A DNA stretch of 64,000 nt from CAYNWT01 sp964450955 (lineage in GTDB: Bacteria > Planctomycetota > Planctomycetia > Planctomycetales > Planctomycetaceae): NCBI GenBank assembly GCA_964450955.1, contig CAYVFI010000017.1, positions 62,001 to 126,000 on the forward strand, in the 5' to 3' direction. Of the stretch, positions 51,994 through 59,275 are shown in pieces. The notes beneath the pieces are model-generated. The model saw only the letters and a list, made by a program, of their open reading frames with translations, was not told where the DNA came from and did not search any database. Every line of letters starts with the position of its first letter. Position 1 is the first letter of the stretch. Both the position numbers and the translations under genes were made by a program.

Positions 51994-52514
51994 GGTAAAT
52001 CCTCCTGGCATGAAGAGCTGGATAGCTCTTGCGATGCACGGCCATCTTCAGGAGTCGCAAGTCAACCAGACTTTTGTTCCTGAACACTATTGCTCGCTTC
52101 GTTCCAAACTCGGCGAACAGGAAATGAGTCGTTGTTCCGCCAGAGAGCGAAACGTGACGGGTAGATACAGGAGGCCGCGGAAAAGCGTCAACACGCCCTG
52201 AGCTGTTTCGGCGGATCTTTTTTTTCAGTTTTTCAACCAACGGAACCATCCGGCATTCGCTGCCGAACGGGCCAGAAAAAACGCAGCAATGTGCCGTTCG
52301 CACACGAAATCAAGGCGTTCCAAAGCCGCCTGAAACCCGCCAAACCTGCGCGATGGCTAAACGCCATCTGCCGTCATCTGCCGCGAACAGCCGTCAGAGG
52401 CACGTTCCAGTCCATCTCAGTGGAATCCGTGGCAGACCGTCCCGGAATCTGAAATTTCGAATCTGAAATTTCGAATCTGAAATTTCGAATCTGAAATTTC
52501 GAATCCGTCGGCCG
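51994..52514. other. 521-bp intergenic region upstream of the secretin gene
   Basis: It holds the secretin ribosome site (CCTCCT on plus, 52001-52006) and presumably its promoter, and the tandem repeat at 52445-52505. Beyond these I see no gene or RNA; short open frames here look non-coding. Confidence 0.6.
52445..52505. repeat. Tandem 14-bp repeat, GAATCTGAAATTTC x4
   Basis: Four perfect head-to-tail copies of GAATCTGAAATTTC (52445-52500) and a partial fifth (GAATC) lie just past the stop of the ATP-grasp-like gene. The unit contains the palindrome GAAATTTC. The core AATCTGA(A/G)ATTTC recurs at 11882-11930, also beyond a gene end, so this is a dispersed intergenic family. Confidence 0.9.
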
Positions 52515-53636
52515 CTACCCACACATCTCCCACGTGACTCGACAAGCCTCGCGAAGCAACGACGCGTCATCGGCAATCAACAAAACGGTTCCAAGTCGAA
52601 CCTGATGTTGTCCCAACTGAAACGGCGAAGTTCGAACCACGCGGGCACCAGCCGGAAGGCGTTCGCGAATGGAAGCGAAAGTCTCACACCCTGGCCTGTT
52701 ACGCGACCATGGCAGGAACAGCCACGCCGCATGTTCTTTCGCGTCAAGGCAACTTCGAAAGCCAAGCGCTAAACGCCCCATCGTGTAGCGGCCATTGAAG
52801 TCCTGAATCGGTCGAAAACCAATTTCCTGCCCCAATTCATATCGCGCCATGTCGATTCCCAGCGGGCCAAAGTAACCGACAGTCCCAGCGGCCTTGGCTG
52901 CGTGTTGGGCGACGGCGATTTCGCCTTTCCAGCCACCGTCGGCTTCGGTAATCCAGCATCCTGCAAAGCGACCATCCTGAGTCGTCAGTAAACCAGTCAC
53001 ACCAACAAATTTCACGACGCCATATTCATCAATTTCAAACTGCGCGGCGGCTTCTTCGGTTCGCTTGACCCAGGGCTCGAAAAAGACCACTCCGTTTTCT
53101 GCGAGCCGTTTGGCAACCCAGTTCTTGTGTGACTCGTTAGCACGACCGCTACCAAGAATGCGTTCTCGGCTGGACATGCTGAACTCAGCCTTCACAACCC
53201 ACTGATCGGCAGTTCTGGAAATCGCCTCGAACGCATCGACTGACTCAATTCGCTTCGCACCAGGCAAACCGCACTCAAGTTGTTGTTCCAGAGCGAACGA
53301 AAACCAACGCGAGTTCACTCGCGCGACAGCGTGCGGTTCGGGGCTGACTGAATGCCACCCGTTTCGCTTTACTTCTTCGTGTGAGTCGGAATCCCAACCC
53401 CAGGGCACGGCAGTGTATCCTGGTGACGCGTCGGACTGAGGCAGTCTTCTTCCGATGCAAGCCAGTTCTGATTCAAACCCGTCATCAACGCCTCTCAGAC
53501 CTGGAATCGCATCGTCAGGATTCGTGATCGCCAGCCATGTTGACGAAAGATCTGCCGCTATGTCACCAGCCTTGCTGCGGTTCACACCGGCAAGGCGATG
53601 TTCGAAATCAAAATTGCTTAAAAACACGCGCGGCAT
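52515..53636 (-). CDS. ATP-grasp-like hypothetical protein
   Basis: About 373 residues from the ATG at 53636 (MPRVFLSNFDFEHRL), one base after the MFS transporter stop (TGA-C-ATG), so translation is coupled. An ATP-grasp-like organisation is suggested by a strand-Lys element (DQWVVKAEFSMSSRERILGS), a flexible Gly-rich loop, a FEPWVKRTEEAAAQFEID strand pair, and late acidic/Asn residues in YFGPLGIDMARYE and RPIQDFNGRYTMGRLA that could bind metal-ATP. There is no signal peptide. ATP-grasp enzymes ligate carboxylates to amines or thiols, but the substrate is unknown, and the family assignment is by eye. It is the last gene of a four-gene operon. Confidence 0.6.
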   Translation of the reverse strand: MPRVFLSNFDFEHRLAGVNRSKAGDIAADLSSTWLAITNPDDAIPGLRGVDDGFESELACIGRRLPQSDASPGYTAVPWGWDSDSHEEVKRNGWHSVSPEPHAVARVNSRWFSFALEQQLECGLPGAKRIESVDAFEAISRTADQWVVKAEFSMSSRERILGSGRANESHKNWVAKRLAENGVVFFEPWVKRTEEAAAQFEIDEYGVVKFVGVTGLLTTQDGRFAGCWITEADGGWKGEIAVAQHAAKAAGTVGYFGPLGIDMARYELGQEIGFRPIQDFNGRYTMGRLALGFRSCLDAKEHAAWLFLPWSRNRPGCETFASIRERLPAGARVVRTSPFQLGQHQVRLGTVLLIADDASLLREACRVTWEMCG

Positions 53637-53637
53637 G

Positions 53638-54939
53638 TCACGTGGCTTCGCCCGGTTTGCGTTGTCGGTTGGCTTCACCCAGCAGGAATAAAACCGTGGC
53701 TAACAGCGACCAAACGCTAATGCCAATCAGCACAATCATGAACGTGCTCCAGCCGTAGTTCTTGGCAATCGTTCCACCGAAAAATGAGAAAACGGCAAAT
53801 GCTGCGAACCCAAAAACATCCAGCAGCGAAATCAGGAAGCCGGAATGTGGACCACCAAACTCGATACTGAAAACGCTCATCGGAATGTAGTAACACGGCG
53901 ATACGCACAGCCCAAAAACAAACAACAGCCCGACGCAGTACGGCAAGGCAGCCTCCGGCGTTAGTCCTTTTGTCGACATGACATAAAACGCGCCCAGACA
54001 ACCGCCGGCGATCGCCAACAACAAGCCCATCACAACAGCCATCTTTGCACGGCTGATTTTGTCGAAGATGAAGCCGCCACACAAAACGGAAATCAAACTA
54101 CCCATCGGGAACGCAGACGGAGCCATCGCGGCTTTTGCGTCATCAAACCCAAACGATTCCTTCAGGAAGTTTGGCAGGAACCCGAGAAAGTCCCATAAAA
54201 TTGAAAGGCCCATCATGCTGGCGGTGATCAGCCAGAACTGAGGGCTTCTGAAGAACGACAGCACTGCTGCCCCGAGTGTGGTTCCATCCAAAACGTGTGG
54301 CGTGTTGGGCTTTTTGGATACGTCGTCCGCCGTTAGTTCAGCCGGTTCCACGTTCGGCGCTTCGCGCAGAGTGAACACGAAGACCAGGGTGCAAACGCCG
54401 CCGATAGCAGAGGCAACGCCCAGCACCATTCGCCACGAACCGACCGTGTCCGTCAACATCGCACCCAACGCCAGGCTGGCGATAATGGTTCCGACTCGCG
54501 AACTGGTTGAGATGATTCCCCACACACTTCCGTATTCGTGTGATGGGAACCAGCGGGTGATGATTTTTGCCATCGCGGGCCATCCCGACGACTTTGCCAT
54601 CAACGCAAAGAAAAACGCGGCCGCAAAGAACCATGGACTGCCCGCCATGGCGAACAAACCGATAAACACCGACGTCAGCAATAACCCGCCGGCAAACGTA
54701 GTCTTACCGCCAAGTTTGTCTGCCAGCAAACCGCCCGCAAGCTTTCCGACAATGCCGCCGCAGGTTCCGGCCGCCATGATGCGGCCCCAAATTTCGACAT
54801 CCACCCCGGTACTCGGGTCGCTCTGAAGCGACGTGGCAACCGTTCCGGGAATCGTCCGCAGAACCATGAACGCCGCGTACCCAACGTACATCGTCGCGAC
54901 AGTGGCAACCTGCTGCGTCCGCGTGGGCCCGATGTGCAT
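53638..54939 (-). CDS. MFS transporter, GlpT/UhpT-like
   Basis: 433 residues with twelve hydrophobic helices. The pattern (YVGYAAFMVLRTIPGTVATS, GRIMAAGTCGGIVGKLAGGL, FFALMAKSSGWPAMAKIITR, WFPSHEYGSVWGIISTSSRV) resembles the organophosphate:phosphate antiporter branch of the major facilitator superfamily, with a central loop around residues 205-220. The substrate cannot be read. Its start ATG shares one base with the stop of the peroxidase gene (TAATG), so it is part of the coupled operon TlpA-like, peroxidase, MFS, ATP-grasp-like. Confidence 0.85.
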   Translation of the reverse strand: MHIGPTRTQQVATVATMYVGYAAFMVLRTIPGTVATSLQSDPSTGVDVEIWGRIMAAGTCGGIVGKLAGGLLADKLGGKTTFAGGLLLTSVFIGLFAMAGSPWFFAAAFFFALMAKSSGWPAMAKIITRWFPSHEYGSVWGIISTSSRVGTIIASLALGAMLTDTVGSWRMVLGVASAIGGVCTLVFVFTLREAPNVEPAELTADDVSKKPNTPHVLDGTTLGAAVLSFFRSPQFWLITASMMGLSILWDFLGFLPNFLKESFGFDDAKAAMAPSAFPMGSLISVLCGGFIFDKISRAKMAVVMGLLLAIAGGCLGAFYVMSTKGLTPEAALPYCVGLLFVFGLCVSPCYYIPMSVFSIEFGGPHSGFLISLLDVFGFAAFAVFSFFGGTIAKNYGWSTFMIVLIGISVWSLLATVLFLLGEANRQRKPGEAT

Positions 54940-56015
54940 TAATTCTGCGCCGTCTTTCCGTCAGTTTTTGCGCTGACATCACGCGAGAGTGCTTTCATGA
55001 ACAGGACAAGGTGTTCGATCTCTTCGTCATCCAGTCCCAGTGCAGACATTCGCGAATCAAGTCGCTGGTCATCCGGCGCGCCGCCTTTGTTGTAGAATTC
55101 GACGACTTCTTTCAAAGTCTTCAGGCTACCGTCGTGCATGTAGGGTGCCGTATGCACGACGCCCCGCAGAGTTGGTGTCTTAAACTGGAATTTGTCAGCG
55201 TCTTTTCCCGTTGCCTCAAATCGACCGGTGTCGCGGTTCTTTGTTCCAAACGACACGCCCGTGTTGTGAAATTGCTCATCCGCGTAATTCACGCCCGAGT
55301 GACATTTCCAACAGCCAGCGCGGCTTTCGAAGAGCCAGAATCCCTGTCGTTCTTCCGTCGTCATCGCGCTGTGGTCGCCCATTTGGAACGCATCAATTGG
55401 CGAATTGCCAATCAACAAAGTCCGCTGGAACGCGGCCAACGCGCGGCCGATGTTTTCTTTGGTTACAACCGTTTCGGCGCTCCTGGTATCGCTGTCAAAG
55501 GCCGCGGCAAACTGTTTGACGATGGCTTCGTCTGCACTTAGCTTCTTCAGCAAGACCGGGTAGCTGTTGCCAAGTTCCACCTGATTCACAATTGGTTTGA
55601 TTGCCTGTTCTTCCAGAGTCGCCGCGCGGCCATCCCAGAAAAACGTCTTCCCAAACGCGCGGTTTAGAAGTGACGGTGCGTTGCGAGTTCCCTTCCGCCC
55701 GCCGATGCCGATGGCGATGGGTTCGGACGACGCAAACCCATGGTCGGGACGATGACACGTCGCGCAGGAAACGGTTCCGTCGGCCGACATTACGGGATCG
55801 AAAAATAACCGTCGTCCCAGCGCAACACGCGCGTCGGCAAGCGGGTTGTCTTTGGGCGCGTTGCGTGTTTCCGGAAGTCCGGCCGGAATGTGTTTGATAT
55901 CCAGTGCGGCGGGCAGCGTGTCCTGCGGAAGTTCCGGAGGCTTTCCGTCTTGATCGTCTGCCGCGACCGCAACAGCAACTGTCAGGTTTAGAACCAGAAC
56001 CAATTTATGCATCAT
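54939..56015 (-). CDS. Di-haem cytochrome c peroxidase (MauG/CcpA family)
   Basis: 358 residues with a signal peptide (MHKLVLVLNLTVAVAVAADD). Two haem c sites are visible: Cys84-Ala-Thr-Cys87-His88 and Cys235-Trp-Lys-Cys238-His239, with GRRLFFDPVMSADGTVSC before the first and an LRGVVHTAPYMHDGSLKTL segment (Met ligand region) later. The protein reduces hydrogen peroxide using electrons from small periplasmic c-type carriers or, in MauG-like members, oxidises other substrates. It begins 11 bp inside the end of the TlpA-like gene and touches the MFS gene, so it belongs to one operon. Confidence 0.92.
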   Translation of the reverse strand: MMHKLVLVLNLTVAVAVAADDQDGKPPELPQDTLPAALDIKHIPAGLPETRNAPKDNPLADARVALGRRLFFDPVMSADGTVSCATCHRPDHGFASSEPIAIGIGGRKGTRNAPSLLNRAFGKTFFWDGRAATLEEQAIKPIVNQVELGNSYPVLLKKLSADEAIVKQFAAAFDSDTRSAETVVTKENIGRALAAFQRTLLIGNSPIDAFQMGDHSAMTTEERQGFWLFESRAGCWKCHSGVNYADEQFHNTGVSFGTKNRDTGRFEATGKDADKFQFKTPTLRGVVHTAPYMHDGSLKTLKEVVEFYNKGGAPDDQRLDSRMSALGLDDEEIEHLVLFMKALSRDVSAKTDGKTAQN

Positions 56016-56958
56016 CGCTTACTTCCAGTTGTTCAGCTTCCTGAATCAGGCGATCCAGCAGGTTGGAAACGTAGTCTTCATCGACACCCCTGGCATTCAT
56101 ACGAATAACGCCGTTGGAGTCGATGATGATGATTCGTGGCCAGTCTTCGACCTGGTACAACTGCGCAATGGGTCCGCCGACGGATCCACCATCCCAAAAC
56201 GACCGCCACGTCAGCTTGCTTTTTTCCTGAGCCGACCGGCAGCGTTTTCGCGGGTCGCTGTTAACACCAATCAAAGCGAATTTTCGATTGCGGTATCGTT
56301 GCGTGAGTTCGCGTTCGTAGGGATACATGGCTCGACAAGCCGGGCACCAATCACCCCAGAATCGAAGCATCACAACTTTGCCTTCGTAGTCGGAGAGGCT
56401 GAAAATTCGGCCGTCTGAATCCTGACCAGTCGTGGAAGGAGCCTCACAGCCAACTGCAAGATTCCTGAAGTAGTAACTGGCTTCGTCCGCTGCTGCGGCA
56501 AACGTAGTTTGCTTGTACTTCAGCTTGCCGTAGTTTTTCTTCAGGTGATTTAACGTCACCAGGCACTCTTCCGTCCGGCGGTTGTTACCCAGGTACTCAA
56601 CAAAGTGCAGCAGCGCTGTCGCTTTGAAGCGGGGTTCCGATTGTTCTCGAACCGCACCAAGGAACGATGGTTTTAAATCGATCACCTTCGCACTGGCCAT
56701 GATCGGCAGGACTCGCCGAATGGTTTCCTTGCCCAGGTACGGAGCCAGCAATTGGTTCGCTTCCTGGCTGTAATCCCTGATGATCTTCAACCGCTGGTCG
56801 GTTACGTGTTCGGCCCTGAACGCTGTCACGAAACGCTGCCAGACCTGGTCAAACTCGTTCGCGAGCGCCCGTGATGAAAGTTGTTTGGTGGGCGTTGGTT
56901 CCTGGGCAAGACAACTTTGTGATGTCATCAGTGCCAGGCAGACACAGAGTGATCGCAT
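56005..56958 (-). CDS. Periplasmic TlpA/ResA-like thioredoxin protein
   Basis: About 317 residues from the ATG at 56958, which begins a signal peptide (RSLCVCLALMTSQSCLAQEP); the frame extends to 57030 but that part lacks a sensible start. A helical N-terminal domain of about 150 residues (tandem helices, LLHFVEYLGNNRRTEECLVT) precedes the thioredoxin domain: GRIFSLSDYEGKVVMLRFWG, the redox motif Trp-Cys205-Pro-Ala-Cys208 and the WPRIIIIDSNGVIRMNARGV strand near the cis-Pro. It probably keeps thiols reduced in the periplasm, perhaps for the haem sites of the peroxidase next in the operon, as TlpA-like proteins do in cytochrome c maturation; that link is inference. Confidence 0.9.
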   Translation of the reverse strand: MRSLCVCLALMTSQSCLAQEPTPTKQLSSRALANEFDQVWQRFVTAFRAEHVTDQRLKIIRDYSQEANQLLAPYLGKETIRRVLPIMASAKVIDLKPSFLGAVREQSEPRFKATALLHFVEYLGNNRRTEECLVTLNHLKKNYGKLKYKQTTFAAAADEASYYFRNLAVGCEAPSTTGQDSDGRIFSLSDYEGKVVMLRFWGDWCPACRAMYPYERELTQRYRNRKFALIGVNSDPRKRCRSAQEKSKLTWRSFWDGGSVGGPIAQLYQVEDWPRIIIIDSNGVIRMNARGVDEDYVSNLLDRLIQEAEQLEVSDDA

Positions 56959-57305
56959 TTGAGTGACCCCGGTGGTTTGAAGAACCGCAGAATGAATCGA
57001 ACTTAAGCATCGCATCGAAATAAGCACCATGGTCCAGCGACCGTTTTGCGTTGACTAGCAGCGATTGGTCGGAGCTCCCGGCCATACAATCGGAACAAAC
57101 TTCCCAGCTTCCGCGAATTGTAATTGTTTGTTCAGCCATTTGCCTCCCTCTGCTCCGGCAGGGGTGACTTTGCGGGTTGTATTGGTTGTTTCGGGCAAAC
57201 GATTTTTGGGGGAACCAACGATTCTGCAGAGCCGAACGAATGATCGGATAGATACTTCTGTATGGAACATTCCAGCCACCGACTTCGGGTGGTGAAGGAC
57301 GACAG
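56959..57305. promoter_or_regulatory. Divergent region between the TlpA-like operon and the export lipoprotein gene
   Basis: 347 bp with no convincing gene. Both flanking transcripts must start here. The inverted pair GAACAAAC (57093-57100) and GTTTGTTC (57126-57133), 25 bases apart, is the only symmetric element noticed and could be chance. An AAGGA site sits just before the plus-strand ATG at 57306. Confidence 0.4.
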
Positions 57306-58979
57306 ATGCGTTTCGCGACCACAAAACAACCCGGTTCACTGCTCATGGTTCTGGGAACTCTTCTCACTCTGGGCTCAGCGGGCTGCTACGCGCCGCTTAG
57401 GTCTCCTGGCGTGGAGGCTCGGGATTTACCGGAAGCATTCCGGGTTCCGGTTCGAGCGAATCAGAACCGGCTGAACCTGGCTGAGCTAACAATTCCCAAC
57501 GCCACGGGTCAAATTGGGCCGGGTGATTTACTGTCTGTGCAGGTGCATGGACTGTCGGACGATCCGACTAACGAACCAATTCAGGTCCGCGTGCTTGAAG
57601 ACGGAACCATTGACCTGCCGCTGGTTGGCAGCGTGAACGTTGGTGGCCGCTCACTGCCAATGATTCGCGACGAACTGGTTCGCACATACGAAGCCGGAAA
57701 GTTTCTGACATCCGCGCAGGTTAGCGTTCAGCTGGTTGAAGCAGCGACCGTGGAAATTGTCGTCATGGGCGAAGTACGAACACCGGGCGTCTACACAATG
57801 CGCCGCAATGCTGCCGACGTCGGTCGCGCGGTGGCGTTGGCGGGGGGGATGACGGAACTCGCGGGCGACACTATTGAAGTTCATGGTAACTCACAGGCAC
57901 TGCTTCAGGCTCATGCACAGTCAGTTCAGGCATACACGCGTGAGAGCCAGCAGTCGCGTGACTCACAGGGATCATCCGACAAGGAAAACGAAGTTGCCGA
58001 ACCGCCGGCTCCACCATCGCCCGAATCGGGGACTGAGATGGAATCGGACGGACCAGAACTGGACGAATCCGGTTTGGAGGGCATTCTGGAATTCGGTGCT
58101 GGCAACAGCGATACACCACTGCCACCAATTCCGAACGGTCAACCCATTCTCAGCATCCCACAGGCGAGTCATGGCAAGCGGGATTCAGGAATTGTTCAGG
58201 CCGGCTTTGAAGAGACCACCCAGCTTAGCTTTGGTCACTCTCTGCCCAGCCCGCCTGCGAAACTTGCCACGAGAACAGCCCCTGCGGCGATTGCCACGCC
58301 ATTGATCAAACAGCTTGACCCACTCACGGTAGGCAGCCCACCCGCGCTCGCACCAGAACCTGACTACCAAATGGGTCACGAGACGGCAGCGATGGACTTC
58401 CAGGCTCACTCCGTTTCCGCCATGACGGATCCGGCAATGCTGGACGCCGGGCCGGTTCATACCCGTATTCCTCTGTCGGGGCCGCACGTTCGTAGTTTGG
58501 CTCCGGAAGAGGTTCGCTTGCGTGATGGCGATGTGGTAACGATTCCGAAGCAAAAAGATGAACTTTTCTACGTCGTGGGTCCGCTTAGCGACACGAACCG
58601 AACCACCTTCAACGTGGGAACACGCGACCTGCGTCAGATTGGTGGTGGCTTTATTCTGCCACGCGATCGAGACATTGACGTCATCACGGGGGTCGCGATG
58701 GCCGGGTACATTGATCCGATCAACTCACCAACGACCGCGACGGTTCATCGTCGTCTGGAGGATGGCCGTTCGTTGTTGATTCGTGTCGATCTCATCGCAG
58801 CTCGTACAGATCGGTTAGCGACAGTTTTGCTGCGGCCAGGTGACATCGTGTATCTGAATCCGGATGGAGCCTGGTGGCGACGTCGGTTGTTTGACCAGGT
58901 CGCTCCCGAGCTGTTCTCGTTGCCGTGGCGATTCGCGACACAACGATGGATTGTCGGTGCCGGTGGAAACGGGTTCTAA
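57306..58979 (+). CDS. Wza/KpsD-like polysaccharide export outer-membrane lipoprotein
   Basis: 557 residues. A lipoprotein signal ends in the lipobox GSAGC (LLTLGSAGCYAPLRSPG). The poly-export domain has IGPGDLLSVQVHGLSDDPTN, VRVLEDGTIDLPLVGSVNVG and the first SLBB domain VEIVVMGEVRTPGVYTM. A Ser/Pro/Glu-rich linker of roughly 200 residues (about 195-400) is unusual for the family. A second SLBB-like domain follows (KDELFYVVGPLSDTNRTTFN; RDRDIDVITGVAMAGYIDPI) and the chain ends with a Trp-rich segment. It would form the outer-membrane exit of a capsule or exopolysaccharide system; the sugar transferase at 26503 could serve the same pathway, but they are 30 kb apart. Confidence 0.88.
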   Translation: MRFATTKQPGSLLMVLGTLLTLGSAGCYAPLRSPGVEARDLPEAFRVPVRANQNRLNLAELTIPNATGQIGPGDLLSVQVHGLSDDPTNEPIQVRVLEDGTIDLPLVGSVNVGGRSLPMIRDELVRTYEAGKFLTSAQVSVQLVEAATVEIVVMGEVRTPGVYTMRRNAADVGRAVALAGGMTELAGDTIEVHGNSQALLQAHAQSVQAYTRESQQSRDSQGSSDKENEVAEPPAPPSPESGTEMESDGPELDESGLEGILEFGAGNSDTPLPPIPNGQPILSIPQASHGKRDSGIVQAGFEETTQLSFGHSLPSPPAKLATRTAPAAIATPLIKQLDPLTVGSPPALAPEPDYQMGHETAAMDFQAHSVSAMTDPAMLDAGPVHTRIPLSGPHVRSLAPEEVRLRDGDVVTIPKQKDELFYVVGPLSDTNRTTFNVGTRDLRQIGGGFILPRDRDIDVITGVAMAGYIDPINSPTTATVHRRLEDGRSLLIRVDLIAARTDRLATVLLRPGDIVYLNPDGAWWRRRLFDQVAPELFSLPWRFATQRWIVGAGGNGF

Positions 58980-59275
58980 GAGAACTTATCGAAGCCACTT
59001 CTGCGAGCAGCAAGACGGGTTGTGTTGCTGCTTGCTTAGTGGACTAAGTGCCGGGCTGGAGCGACTGTTGCGTGGTTCGTCCAGAGTCATCCGGGCTGCG
59101 ATTTCGATTCTCACACGATTCTTAAGAAAAGCGATTCACAGACCAAAGCGCGGTTTGTGAGTTTGCCGTGGGCTGAAATACTACAGCCATCGCGGCGCGG
59201 GCCTGCCGACTAAAAAACAGGTTGCGGTCAGCAACAACAACCATTCCTGAACTGTCAAAAGACGATTCCGAATCC

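Noticed and set aside
52445..52505. Possible CRISPR array
   Set aside because: The 14-bp units are directly adjacent without spacers, and no cas genes are present.
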